Of a stretch of DNA of 64,000 bases, positions 17,090 through 25,756 are shown in pieces. The stretch is from assembly GCA_963848335.1 (NCBI GenBank), contig CAWKDD010000001.1, positions 1,426,001 through 1,490,000 on the forward strand, written 5' to 3'. The position numbers and the translations under genes are program-made. The DNA comes from Chersky-840 sp963848335 (GTDB taxonomy: Bacteria; Actinomycetota; Acidimicrobiia; Acidimicrobiales; UBA8190). The notes under the pieces were generated by a model. That model worked only from the letters and a program-made list of their open reading frames with translations, had not been told where the DNA came from and ran no database searches. Each line of letters starts with the position of its first letter. Position 1 is the first letter of the stretch.

Positions 17090-18627
17090 GCGCCGTGGGG
17101 TCGCCACCGGACCGCCCCGGCCGCGACGTCTTCGGCGAGCTGTGTCGTCATCACCGCATCGTCCCCGTGTGGCGCGAGATGGTGGCCGACACCCTGACGC
17201 CGGTGAGCGCCTTCATGCTCGTGGTGGGAGAAGGCGAGGGGTTCCTGCTCGAGTCGGTGGAAGGAGGCGAGCGCTGGGGGCGGTACTCCTTCGTCGGCCG
17301 GGACCCGCTCGCCACCCTCGTGGCCCGAGGTGGTGTGGTCTCCACGCAAGGGGCGCTCGAGCCTCCCGCCGAGGTCAGGGCGCGCGCCGGGGAGGGGATC
17401 CTCGCCACCGTCGACGCCATGCTCGGTGCCTACCGCTCCCCGCTCCTGGCCGACCTCCCGCCCCTGCACGGCGGGCTCGTCGGGTACCTGGGCTACGACG
17501 TGGTGCGCGAGGTGGAGCACCTGCCCGACGTGCCGCCCGACGAATCGGGTCTTCCCGACGCCGTTCTCCATGTGATCGGTCAGCTGTGTGCCTTCGACCA
17601 CTGGCGTCAGCGCGTGGTGCTGGTCGAGAACGTGGTGGTGGGGGCGGACTGGGGAGAGGCAGAGGCCTCCGCCGCCTTCGACGCGGCCGGGGCGCGCCTC
17701 GACGCCCTGGCCGCCGACCTGTCGCGCCCGCTGGGAGGGCCGGCCCTCGAGGCTCCGCGACCCGACGACGCGCTTCCCGAGGTGACGGGGAACATGTCCT
17801 CGGAGGAGTTCCGAGCGGCGGTGGTCGTCGCCAAGGACTACATCCGGGCCGGCGACATCTTCCAGGTCGTGCTGTCGCAACGCTTCGACCTGGACCTCGA
17901 TGCCGATCCCTTCGCCTTGTACCGGGTGCTGCGACTGGTGAACCCGAGCCCGTACCTCTACTTCCTGCGCACCGGGGAGTGCACAGTCGTCGGGGCCACG
18001 CCCGAGCCGCTCGTCCGGCTGCGCGACGGCGTGGTGGTGTCGCGCCCCATCGCGGGGACGAGGCGGCGGGGGGAGACCGAGGCCGAGGACGAGCGCCTGG
18101 CGGCCGAGCTCTCCGAGCACCCCAAGGAGGTGGCCGAGCACGTCATGCTGGTCGACCTGGCCCGCAACGACGTGGGCCGGGTGGTGAGCTTCGGGACCGA
18201 ACAGGTCGACGAGTTCAAGACGGTGGAGCGCTACAGCCACGTCATGCACCTCACCTCCCAGGTGTCGGGACGGCTCGCCCCGGGCAAGGGGCCCATCGAC
18301 GTGTTGCGGGCCACCATCCCGGCCGGGACGCTGTCGGGCGCCCCCAAGGTCCGAGCCATGCAGATCATCGACGAGCTCGAGCCGACCAAGCGCGGTGTCT
18401 ACGGCGGCGTGGTGGGGTACGTCGACTTCTCGGGCAACCTCGACACGGCCATCGCCATCCGGACCATGGTGGTGACTCCCGACGGTCGAGCCTCGGTACA
18501 GGCCGGGGCCGGGATCGTGGCGGACAGCGATCCGGTCGAGGAGGACCTCGAGTGCCAGAACAAGGCGGCCGCCCTTCTGGCCGCGGTGCCCGCGGCGCGG
18601 CGCGCCTGTGTCCGCACCGATCGATGA
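17086..18627 (+). CDS. trpE: Anthranilate synthase component I
   Basis: A 513-residue chorismate-utilising enzyme. The N-terminal regulatory domain contains LLESVEGGERWGRYSF, whose LLES is the tryptophan feedback site. The catalytic domain carries GATPEPLVRL, RPIAGTRRRG, the Mg-binding ELSEHPKEVAEH/DLARNDVGRV region and AGTLSGAPKVRAMQII. It makes anthranilate with ammonia from TrpG, which is not in this window; nor is trpD. GTG 17086 overlaps the hisI TGA. The frame is intact. Confidence 0.96.
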   Translation: MSAVGSPPDRPGRDVFGELCRHHRIVPVWREMVADTLTPVSAFMLVVGEGEGFLLESVEGGERWGRYSFVGRDPLATLVARGGVVSTQGALEPPAEVRARAGEGILATVDAMLGAYRSPLLADLPPLHGGLVGYLGYDVVREVEHLPDVPPDESGLPDAVLHVIGQLCAFDHWRQRVVLVENVVVGADWGEAEASAAFDAAGARLDALAADLSRPLGGPALEAPRPDDALPEVTGNMSSEEFRAAVVVAKDYIRAGDIFQVVLSQRFDLDLDADPFALYRVLRLVNPSPYLYFLRTGECTVVGATPEPLVRLRDGVVVSRPIAGTRRRGETEAEDERLAAELSEHPKEVAEHVMLVDLARNDVGRVVSFGTEQVDEFKTVERYSHVMHLTSQVSGRLAPGKGPIDVLRATIPAGTLSGAPKVRAMQIIDELEPTKRGVYGGVVGYVDFSGNLDTAIAIRTMVVTPDGRASVQAGAGIVADSDPVEEDLECQNKAAALLAAVPAARRACVRTDR

Positions 18628-19637
18628 GCGACGGGCCCGGGCCGGCGGGTGACCCGGGCTTCGACGAGGACTACCGGGCCCTGCGAAGCGGTGTCGGGGT
18701 CGTGGCTCAGGGGCGCGACGTCCTGCGCGTGTCGGGTGCCGATGCCGTGGAATTCGTCCAGGGGCAGCTGTCCCAGGACATCGCAGCCATCGCCGTGGGG
18801 GGATCGGCGGACTCGCTGATCCTGACACCCCAGGGCAAGCTCGACGCGCTGGTACGGGTGTCGCGGACCGGTCCCGACGAGCTCGTCATCGACGTGCACC
18901 CCGGTTTCGGCGAGATGGTGGCGGCGCGCCTGGCCCGCTTCAAGCTGCGGGTCAAGGTCGCCATCGAGCCCCTGGCGTGGAACATGGTGGCGCTGCGGGG
19001 CCCGCAGGCCGCCTCGGTGGCCGAGGAGGCCCGGCGCGCACCGGGCACCGCGGTTGCGGCCCCGTTCTCGTGGAACGGAGTGTCGGGGGTGGACCTGCTG
19101 GGGGAGTCGCCCGCGGTCGGGGGCGAGGTGCGGCCGTGCTCGGCGCCGGCCTGGGAGTCGGTGCGGGTCGAGGCCGGGATCCCCGTCATGGGGGCCGAGC
19201 TCGACGATCGCACCATCCCCGCCGAGGCCGACCTCCTCGACCGCGCCGTGAGCTTCACCAAGGGGTGCTACACGGGCCAGGAGCTCGTGGCCCGACTCGA
19301 CTCCCGGGGAAACCGGGTGGCCCGTCGTCTGCGGGGGCTGGTGGTGGGACTCCCGAGCCCCGGCGTCGCCGGGTCGACGTCCTCGACGCCTGCGCCGGGG
19401 TCCGAGATCGCCATCGAGGGCAAGGTCGTGGGCGCGGTGACGTCCTCGGCGTGGTCGCCGGGGCTGGCACGTCCCGTGGCCCTGGCGTACCTGCACCGCA
19501 GCGTCGAGCCCTCGAGCATCGTCGAAGTGCGCGTCCGGGGCCCGGTGCCGCTCCTCGACTCCGGGGGCGCGGAGGCAAGGGACGCTCCGGTCACGGCCGT
19601 GCTCAGCGCCGAGGTGCGCGTCCTCCCGCTGGTCTGA
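18624..19637 (+). CDS. ygfZ: YgfZ/GcvT-family folate-binding protein
   Basis: A 337-residue protein of the GcvT-like fold. The family's hallmark KGCYTGQE, with its conserved Cys, is seen at residues ~213-220. By family knowledge YgfZ uses a folate to help repair or assemble iron-sulphur clusters. The ATG overlaps the trpE stop (ATGA), placing it in the hisI-trpE operon. The C-terminal beta domain has a Ser/Thr/Pro insert (SPGVAGSTSSTPAP). Iron-sulphur clients in the window include Nth. Confidence 0.9.
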   Translation: MSDGPGPAGDPGFDEDYRALRSGVGVVAQGRDVLRVSGADAVEFVQGQLSQDIAAIAVGGSADSLILTPQGKLDALVRVSRTGPDELVIDVHPGFGEMVAARLARFKLRVKVAIEPLAWNMVALRGPQAASVAEEARRAPGTAVAAPFSWNGVSGVDLLGESPAVGGEVRPCSAPAWESVRVEAGIPVMGAELDDRTIPAEADLLDRAVSFTKGCYTGQELVARLDSRGNRVARRLRGLVVGLPSPGVAGSTSSTPAPGSEIAIEGKVVGAVTSSAWSPGLARPVALAYLHRSVEPSSIVEVRVRGPVPLLDSGGAEARDAPVTAVLSAEVRVLPLV

Positions 19638-19713
19638 CCCCCGTGGCCGTGCCGCTGGCGCAGGGCACACCGGCGCTTTGCGCAGCGCCGCGTCTGGGCC
19701 CAGGGACGCTGCG

Positions 19714-19764
19714 CTCAGGGGCGCAGGGGGCTCAGGGGCGCCGGGGGCTCAGGGGCGCAGGGCC
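19714..19764. repeat. Three-copy 17-bp tandem repeat over the cysQ stop codon
   Basis: Units start at 19714, 19731 and 19748, each CTCAGGGGCGC followed by six mostly G bases. On the minus strand every unit contains CGCCCCTGAG, so each copy repeats the last codons and TGA of cysQ. Only one copy is within the gene. The rest lies in the tail-to-tail gap with ygfZ, where no other hairpin terminator was obvious. Confidence 0.85.
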
Positions 19765-20520
19765 TCGAGGATGTCGCCGGAGAGCTCGGGTCTGCACACC
19801 AGCAGGTCGGGGAGCCAGGGATCGGGTTGGTTGTAGCGCAGCGCCGACCCGTCGAGGCGCGCCGCGTACGCCCCGTAGGCGTGGGCCACGGCCACCGGTG
19901 CGGCTGAGTCCCACTCGTACTGCCCACCCGAATGCACGTACGCGTCCACTGTCCCTCGGAGCACGGCTGCCGTCTTGGCACCGGCCGAGCCCATGGGCAC
20001 CAGCTGGGCGTCGAGCCGGGCCGCCACGCGTTGGGCCTCGGCGGGGGGCCGGGTTCGGCTCACGACGATGCGCAGCGGCCCGTCGCCGCGCCGCGCCGGG
20101 ACCCGGTCCTCGGAGCGCCGGGCCCCCGTGGCGAGGACGAGGTCCTGTCCGGGCAGCGCCACGGCACCGACCACGGGGAGGCCGTCGACGACGAGGGCGA
20201 CGTGGACGGCGAAATCGTCGCGACCCTCGGAGTACTCGCGGGTCCCGTCGAGGGGGTCGACGACCCAGACCCGGCTGGCGCCGGTCCGGTCCGGTCCACC
20301 CTGACCGACGGCACCCTCCTCGGAGAGCACGGCGTCCCGGGGCCGGGCCTGGCCGAGGGCCGCCATGATGCGCTCGTTGGACAGCCGGTCACCCTCCCGG
20401 CCCAGCGCTCGGGGGTCGTCGAGCCCCATGGTGCGGCGCAGGCCCATGAGCACCTGCCCCGCCTCCTCGCGCGATGCGGGCGGCCAGCTCGTCGTCGTCG
20501 GTCGTGGCCAAATCTCGCAC
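19749..20520 (-). CDS. cysQ: 3'(2'),5'-bisphosphate nucleotidase CysQ / inositol-monophosphatase family, frame broken
   Basis: Mg-dependent phosphatase of ~256 residues. Motifs seen are LSEEGA, DPLDGTREYSEG (metal-binding DPxDGT) and YEWDSAAPVAVAHAYG (WDxAAP). The first ~17 residues (VRDLATTDDDELAARIA) are in another frame. One extra C near 20470 explains this. The product most likely removes phosphate from PAP formed during sulphate assimilation, which agrees with the divergent cysD-N-C operon starting 80 bp away. An inositol-monophosphatase role cannot be excluded. Confidence 0.85.
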
Positions 20521-20584
20521 CTGAGCGGGGTCGGAGCCGGAAGGTTACGCGTGCGGACCGTACCGGAAAGGGGCCGGGCCCAGC

Positions 20585-20590
20585 TATTCT
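20585..20590 (+). promoter_or_regulatory. -10 box of cysDNC
   Basis: TATTCT, a five-of-six match to TATAAT with the conserved TA---T, ends 9 nt before the cysD ATG at 20600. On the opposite strand of the same 80-bp gap TAACCT (20542-20547) could serve cysQ. Confidence 0.5.
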
Positions 20591-20599
20591 CGTGGACCT

Positions 20600-21526
20600 A
20601 TGGGGGGACGCGCGGGGGCCGGTCACTACCAGCTGTCGCATCTCGAGGCGCTCGAGGCGCAGTCGGTCCACATCATGCGTGAGGTGGTGGCCGAGTTCGA
20701 GCGACCGGTGCTGCTGTTCTCGGGGGGCAAGGACTCGGTGGTCATGCTCCGTCTGGCCGAGAAGGCGTTCTGGCCGGCGCGCCTGCCCTTCCCCGTCATG
20801 CACGTGGACACCGGACACAACTTCCCCGAGGTCATCGAGTTCCGGGATCGCCGGGTGGCCGAGCTCGACGCCCAGCTCAAGGTGGCCTCGGTCCAGGAGT
20901 CGATCGACAGCGGTCGCTCCGTCGAGGATCCGGGCCCCAACCCTTCGCGCAACCGCCTCCAGACCCGGACGCTTCTCGACGCCATCACCGAGCACCGCTT
21001 CGACGCCGTGTTCGGGGGAGCGCGCCGCGACGAGGAGAAGGCGCGCGCCAAGGAGCGGGTGTTCTCGTTTCGCGACGGCTTCGGGCAGTGGGACCCCAAG
21101 AACCAGCGTCCCGAGCTGTGGGGCCTGTACAACGGGCGCCACCGCGCCGGGGAGCACATCCGCGTCTTCCCCCTGTCGGACTGGACCGAGCTCGACGTGT
21201 GGCAGTACATCGCGCAGGAGTCCATCGCCGTTCCCTCCATCTACTTCTCGCACCGGCGCACCGTGTTCCGGCGCGACGGGATGCTCCTGGCCGTCAACCC
21301 CTTCGTGACGGTCCTCGACGAGGAGGAGACCTTCGAGACCGCCGTCCGCTACCGCACCGTCGGGGACATGACCTGTACGGGGGCGGTGGAGTCCAACGCC
21401 GTCACCGTCGAGGAGATCATCGCCGAGACGGCCGTGTCCCGCCTCACCGAGCGCGGCGCCACACGGGCCGACGACCGCTTCAGCGAGGCGTCGATGGAGG
21501 ACCGCAAGCGCGAGGGGTACTTCTAA
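20600..21526 (+). CDS. cysD: Sulfate adenylyltransferase subunit 2 (ATP sulfurylase)
   Basis: A 308-residue PP-loop protein. FSGGKDSVVML is the ATP pyrophosphate loop; GARRDEEKARAKERVFSFRD and DWTELDVWQYIA are standard CysD segments. With CysN it activates sulphate to APS, driven by GTP hydrolysis. The frame is intact and the gene ends 2 nt before the cysN ATG. The first ~10 residues (GGRAGAG) are outside the usual conserved region, but the -10 box supports ATG 20600. Confidence 0.96.
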   Translation: MGGRAGAGHYQLSHLEALEAQSVHIMREVVAEFERPVLLFSGGKDSVVMLRLAEKAFWPARLPFPVMHVDTGHNFPEVIEFRDRRVAELDAQLKVASVQESIDSGRSVEDPGPNPSRNRLQTRTLLDAITEHRFDAVFGGARRDEEKARAKERVFSFRDGFGQWDPKNQRPELWGLYNGRHRAGEHIRVFPLSDWTELDVWQYIAQESIAVPSIYFSHRRTVFRRDGMLLAVNPFVTVLDEEETFETAVRYRTVGDMTCTGAVESNAVTVEEIIAETAVSRLTERGATRADDRFSEASMEDRKREGYF

Positions 21527-21528
21527 CC

Positions 21529-22779
21529 ATGGAGCTCCTCCGCTTCGCCACCGCCGGATCGGTCGACGACGGCAAGAGCACGCTCATCGGCAGGCTGCTC
21601 TACGACTCCAAGGCCATCTTCGAGGACCAGCTCGAGGCTGTCGAGCGCCTGAGCCGCCAGCGCGGCGACGAGTACACGGACCTCGCCCTTCTCACCGACG
21701 GCCTGCGGGCCGAACGCGAGCAGGGGATCACCATCGACGTCGCCTATCGCTACTTCGCCACACCGTTGCGCAAGTTCATCATCGCCGACACGCCGGGGCA
21801 CATCCAGTACACGCGCAACATGGTCACGGGAAATTCGACGGCGGACCTCACCCTCGTGCTCGTCGACGCCCGCAAGGGGATCGTGGAGCAGACCAGACGC
21901 CACGCCTTTCTGGCCTCGCTCCTGCGGGTGCCGCACCTGCTGGTGTGTGTCAACAAAATGGACCTGGTGGACTACGACGAGGAGGTCTTCACCCGGATCC
22001 GCGAGGAGTTCAAGGCCTTCGCCACACGACTCGAGGTCACCGACCTCGCCTTCATCCCCATCTCGGCGCTCCACGGCGACAACGTGGTGCAGCGGTCGCT
22101 CAACATGTCGTGGTTCGAAGGTCCCTCGCTCCTGCACCACCTCGAACAGGTGTACATCGCCTCCGACCGCAATCTCATCGACCCCCGCCTGCCCGTGCAG
22201 TGGGTGGTGCGGCCCACGGCGTCCACCGTCCCCGATTTCCGCGGCTACGCCGGGCGGGTGGCGGGCGGGGTGTTCCGGCCCGGGGACGAGGTGCTGGTGC
22301 TGCCGTCGGGGCTGACCACCACGATCGCCGCCATCGACACCTTCGACGGTCCCGTGGACGAGGCCTTCGCCCCCATGTCGGTGATGGTCCGCCTGGCCGA
22401 GGATCTCGACGTCTCTCGCGGCGACCTGTTGTGCCGGCCGCACAACCAGCCGACGGTGGGCCAGGACATCGACGCCATGCTGTGCTGGATGACCGACCGT
22501 CCCCTGGCCGAGGGCGACGTGGTCGCCTTGAAGCACACCACGCGCTGGGTGCGGGCCCAGGTGCGGCACGTGCACTACGGCCTCGATGTCAACACGCTGC
22601 ACCGCGACGACTCGGCGAGCTCGCTGCGGCTCAACGACGTGGGCCGCGTGAGCCTGCGCGTGACCCAACCCCTGTTCTACGACAGCTACCGGCGCAACCG
22701 CTTCACGGGCTCGTTCATCGTGGCGGCCGAGGACACCAACGCCACTGTGGGCGCCGGCATGATCCTCGGGGCCGACTGA
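21529..22779 (+). CDS. cysN: Sulfate adenylyltransferase subunit 1 (GTPase)
   Basis: A 416-residue EF-Tu-like GTPase. G1 is GSVDDGKSTLIGRLLYDSK, G2 EREQGITIDVAYRYF, G3 DTPGHIQYTRNM and G4 NKMDLV. Two beta-barrel domains follow from about residue 220. It is the regulatory GTPase of ATP sulfurylase. It is not fused to the APS kinase; cysC is a separate gene 3 nt downstream. Confidence 0.96.
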   Translation: MELLRFATAGSVDDGKSTLIGRLLYDSKAIFEDQLEAVERLSRQRGDEYTDLALLTDGLRAEREQGITIDVAYRYFATPLRKFIIADTPGHIQYTRNMVTGNSTADLTLVLVDARKGIVEQTRRHAFLASLLRVPHLLVCVNKMDLVDYDEEVFTRIREEFKAFATRLEVTDLAFIPISALHGDNVVQRSLNMSWFEGPSLLHHLEQVYIASDRNLIDPRLPVQWVVRPTASTVPDFRGYAGRVAGGVFRPGDEVLVLPSGLTTTIAAIDTFDGPVDEAFAPMSVMVRLAEDLDVSRGDLLCRPHNQPTVGQDIDAMLCWMTDRPLAEGDVVALKHTTRWVRAQVRHVHYGLDVNTLHRDDSASSLRLNDVGRVSLRVTQPLFYDSYRRNRFTGSFIVAAEDTNATVGAGMILGAD

Positions 22780-22782
22780 GCC

Positions 22783-23400
22783 ATGGATCGGGCTTCGGAT
22801 CTGGTGTGGTCCGTAGGCCGTCTCACCCGGGCCCATCGCTGGGACACGCTCGGCACCCGGGGGGCGACGATCTGGTTCACGGGCCTGTCGGGATCGGGCA
22901 AGTCCACGTTGGCCGCCGCCGTCGAGGAACGCCTGGTGGCCTCGGGACGCCCCGCTTACCGCCTCGACGGCGACAACATCCGGTCCGGGCTCAACGTCGA
23001 CCTCGGCTTCAGCCCTGAAGGCCGGGAGGAGAACGTCAGGCGGGTGGCCGAGGTCGCGCTGTTGTTCGCCGATGCCGGGCTCGTGGCCCTGGCCGCGCTC
23101 ATCAGCCCCTATGCCAAGGGGCGACAGCAGGCGCGCACCCTGCACGAGGACGCCGGGATCCGGTTCGTGGAGGTCTACCTGGCCACGCCGCTCTCGGTGT
23201 GCGCCGAACGCGACCCCAAGGGCTTCTACGCCCGGGCCTCGGTGGGGGAGATGGCGTCGTTCACCGGTCTGGACCACCCCTACGAGCCTCCCGAGGCGCC
23301 GGACGTGGTCGTGGGCCACCACCTCCCCCTGGCGGAAGCCGCCGACCGGGTCCTGGCAGCGCTGGGATCCGAGGATCCATCCCAATCGCACCATTCGTGA
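22783..23400 (+). CDS. cysC: Adenylylsulfate kinase (APS kinase)
   Basis: A 205-residue P-loop kinase making PAPS. GLSGSGKST is the Walker A loop, DGDNIRSGLN the APS-binding motif, and ISPYAKGRQQAR plus DPKGFYARA the other conserved segments. Last gene of cysDNC. No APS or PAPS reductase, sulphite reductase or sulphate transporter is in the window, so whether PAPS serves assimilation or sulphation cannot be decided here, although nearby cysQ fits either. Confidence 0.95.
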   Translation: MDRASDLVWSVGRLTRAHRWDTLGTRGATIWFTGLSGSGKSTLAAAVEERLVASGRPAYRLDGDNIRSGLNVDLGFSPEGREENVRRVAEVALLFADAGLVALAALISPYAKGRQQARTLHEDAGIRFVEVYLATPLSVCAERDPKGFYARASVGEMASFTGLDHPYEPPEAPDVVVGHHLPLAEAADRVLAALGSEDPSQSHHS

Positions 23401-23650
23401 TCGAATTACCACGGTGCGTGGTGATTTCCCTGGGCATGCCGCACCATTCCCGGACGACGGACGTGCCGGCGTTGACTTCGCGCGAGGAGTGGTGAAATGC
23501 TTGGTTGTTACCGAACGCCGGGTAGCGGCCGACCTGGGGACGGGGTGATCGTCGAGTGAACGGCCGTGGGTCGATGATCACTGTGAGGCGTGCCCGGACG
23601 GCGGCGATCGTCGTTCCAGGACGACCTGGAGCTTGTAGGGGGGCCTTCCG
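23401..23650 (+). promoter_or_regulatory. Intergenic region with a candidate -35/-10 promoter for the GGDEF-EAL gene
   Basis: This 250-bp gap is less GC-rich than its surroundings. TTGACT (23472-23477) followed after 18 bp by AATGCT (23496-23501) is a weak sigma-70-like pair, one of few places in the window with a recognisable -35. Its start of transcription would leave a ~140-nt leader before the TTG start at 23651. A small inverted repeat ACCAC-N5-GTGGT lies just after cysC. No gene is seen. Confidence 0.35.
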
Positions 23651-25456
23651 TTGTCTGCGTTCCAACCCAGCGTGCTAGAGGACTCGGTTCTGGTCGTCGA
23701 CGACGACCAGGCCACCAGGGAGAGTCTGGCTTCTGTGCTCAAGGGCGCGGGCATCGAGGTCTTCGTGGCGTCGGACCCGACCGAGGCCCTGACGCTGTAC
23801 GGCTTGCAGCGCCCCGCCGCGGTAGTGGTCGACCACCAGTTGGCCGAGCACACCGGGGTGGAGCTGGCCCAGCGGCTCAAAGAGCAGGACCCCGACACCC
23901 CGGTCCTGCTCCTCACGGGCCTGGCCTCGCTCGACAGCGCCCTGGCGGCGTCGTCACAGCTCGACGGGCTCCTGGTGAAGCCGCTCGTGCCCCAGGCCTT
24001 CGTGCAGACGGTCCGCAACGCCCTCACGCAGCGGGCGTTGGCGATGGAGAACCATCGGCTGGGCCGGGTCATCGAGGAGATGAGCGCACAGGCCCAGGCC
24101 GCGCCGGCACCGCAGGCGGCACCCTCGGTCCCGGCGCCGACGCCGGCGCCCGTCACCGTCCCCGACTACGTCGACCAGGTGCTGGCGGAGCCCCCCAACC
24201 GGGCCTTGCTCGAAGACCAGCTGGACAAGGCCCTGGCCGCCTCCCAGCGGGCCGGCAGTGCCCTGGCCGTGTTGTTCGTGGAGCTCGACGGCTGGCAGGA
24301 GGTCAACCAGCAGTTCGGCGCGGGGGCGTCCGAGCAGGTGGCACGCGAGGTGGCGAGCCGGCTCTCGGTGGCCCGGCGCAAGACCGACATCGTGACCCGC
24401 GCCGCCAACGACAAGTTCGTGGTGGCGTGCGCGGACGTGCACTCGGACTCCGATGCGCTGCGCATCGGCAGCCTGATCCTCGACGGGGTGGCCCGTCCTG
24501 TGGTGGTCAACGGGGTGGAGCACAGGCTCCGTCCCACCGTCGGGATCGTGCTCACCGACCCGAGCCTTCCCACCGAGTCCGCCGACAACGTGCTCGAGAA
24601 CGCCGAGCTGGCCATGTACTGGGCCCGTGACGAGGGCCGGGCCTCGCGCATGTTCGACCCCTCGATGCGCGACCGCGTGGTGTCGCGCTACGAGATCGAG
24701 CACGGGCTGCAGAACGCCATGGACAACGGCGAGCTGGCCCTCTTCTACCAGCCCGTGGTGGATCTCCACAGTGGCCAGGTCGTGGGTGCCGAGGCGCTGC
24801 TGCGGTGGCAGCGGCCCGACCAGGGCCTGCTCCTGCCCGGCGAATTCCTGGACGTGGCGGGCGAGGTCGGGATGGCCGAGGCGCTCGGCCGCTGGACACT
24901 CGACCGGGCCCTGACCGAGCTGGTGCTGTGGCGCGAGGCCGAGAACCTCCCCGAGCACTTCCGGCTCACCATCAACGTGTCGGCGCGTGAGCTCGCCGAC
25001 CCCCAGTTCGCGCAGACCTTCGAGGAGCTGACCCGCAAGCACGGCGTGGCACCCACCATGCTCAGCGTCGACCTCTCCCAGGAAGCGGCGCGCGCCGCCG
25101 CGCAGTCGCCGGGGGCGGTGGCCCAATTGAGTCAGATGGGGGTGCGGTTCAACCTCGACGACTTCGGCACCCGGGAGTGGGACCTCTCCTGGCTGCAATT
25201 GCTTCCCATCACGTCGCTCAAGATCGCCCCGGAGTTCGTGGCCGCGCTCGACTCGACCAGCAACCGCAACGGAGCGGTCATGGTGCGGGCCCTGATCGCC
25301 CTGGCGCACGAGCTGAGGCTCTCGCTCATCGCCGAGGGGGTCGAGACCCCGGCCCAGGCGGCCGCCCTGCGCGTGATCGGTTGCGAGTTCGCACAGGGTT
25401 ACCACCTCGGCCACCCGGGGCCGCGTGAGCAGGTGTGGGCGGCGCCTGAGGCGTAG
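23651..25456 (+). CDS. Receiver-GGDEF-EAL protein with degenerate c-di-GMP domains
   Basis: A 601-residue soluble protein. Receiver domain at residues ~10-125: VLVVDDDQ acidic pair, phospho-Asp in VVVDHQL, LLTG, LVKP. A helix and an Ala/Pro linker (~130-175) lead to a GGDEF fold at ~185-330 whose catalytic GGDEF has become AANDKF, so cyclase activity is unlikely. The EAL domain (~345-595) keeps GAEALLRW, INVSA, LDDFGTREW, LKI and AEGVETP. But the glutamate of the ELTE-like strand is Asp (LSVDLSQ), and LKIDxxF reads LKIAPEF. It may be a weak phosphodiesterase or a c-di-GMP-binding effector. The TTG start is supported by a preceding AGGGGGG ribosome site. Next to it lies a repeat-family surface protein gene. 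Confidence 0.9.
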   Translation: MSAFQPSVLEDSVLVVDDDQATRESLASVLKGAGIEVFVASDPTEALTLYGLQRPAAVVVDHQLAEHTGVELAQRLKEQDPDTPVLLLTGLASLDSALAASSQLDGLLVKPLVPQAFVQTVRNALTQRALAMENHRLGRVIEEMSAQAQAAPAPQAAPSVPAPTPAPVTVPDYVDQVLAEPPNRALLEDQLDKALAASQRAGSALAVLFVELDGWQEVNQQFGAGASEQVAREVASRLSVARRKTDIVTRAANDKFVVACADVHSDSDALRIGSLILDGVARPVVVNGVEHRLRPTVGIVLTDPSLPTESADNVLENAELAMYWARDEGRASRMFDPSMRDRVVSRYEIEHGLQNAMDNGELALFYQPVVDLHSGQVVGAEALLRWQRPDQGLLLPGEFLDVAGEVGMAEALGRWTLDRALTELVLWREAENLPEHFRLTINVSARELADPQFAQTFEELTRKHGVAPTMLSVDLSQEAARAAAQSPGAVAQLSQMGVRFNLDDFGTREWDLSWLQLLPITSLKIAPEFVAALDSTSNRNGAVMVRALIALAHELRLSLIAEGVETPAQAAALRVIGCEFAQGYHLGHPGPREQVWAAPEA

Positions 25457-25476
25457 CGGCACCCGGCGCGAAGACA

Positions 25477-25508
25477 CGGTACGAGCTCACCACCGTGAGC
25501 GGGGACCG
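25477..25508 (+). terminator. Candidate hairpin terminator after the GGDEF-EAL gene
   Basis: A 6-bp stem GCTCAC/GTGAGC with loop CACC, extended by CGGT/ACCG across a 4x4 internal loop, 21 nt after the stop codon. No T-run follows, so assignment is tentative. Confidence 0.4.
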
Positions 25509-25756
25509 TCGCGCCTCCACGCACATTTTCCCTGGTCAGACGAGCTAAATGTGACGGCCAGAAATCGTCAATCGTGATGATGTCGGAGGGGCCGGCGACT
25601 CCGTAACGTTCGGGGGAGGTGTTGCGAGCGACGCCCTGACGCGTCATGGTGCCCGACGACCGGGACCAGACGTACGGGACGCACAGCCGCTTCGGGCGAC
25701 CGGGGAGGAACGTGACACCCTGGGATGCGAAGGTACCGCCGAATAGGGGGGGAATG
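25509..25756 (+). promoter_or_regulatory. Leader region of the LATTG surface-protein gene
   Basis: No gene is seen here. The first ~100 bp (about 25525-25610) is AT-richer than almost anything else in the window and includes AAATGTGACGG, a GTGAC core also found in the leader of the five-repeat paralogue at 5816-5982. A purine-rich AGGGGGG stretch just before the ATG pair at 25754/25757 is a strong ribosome site. A leadered, regulated transcript is therefore likely. No riboswitch was recognised. Confidence 0.35.
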
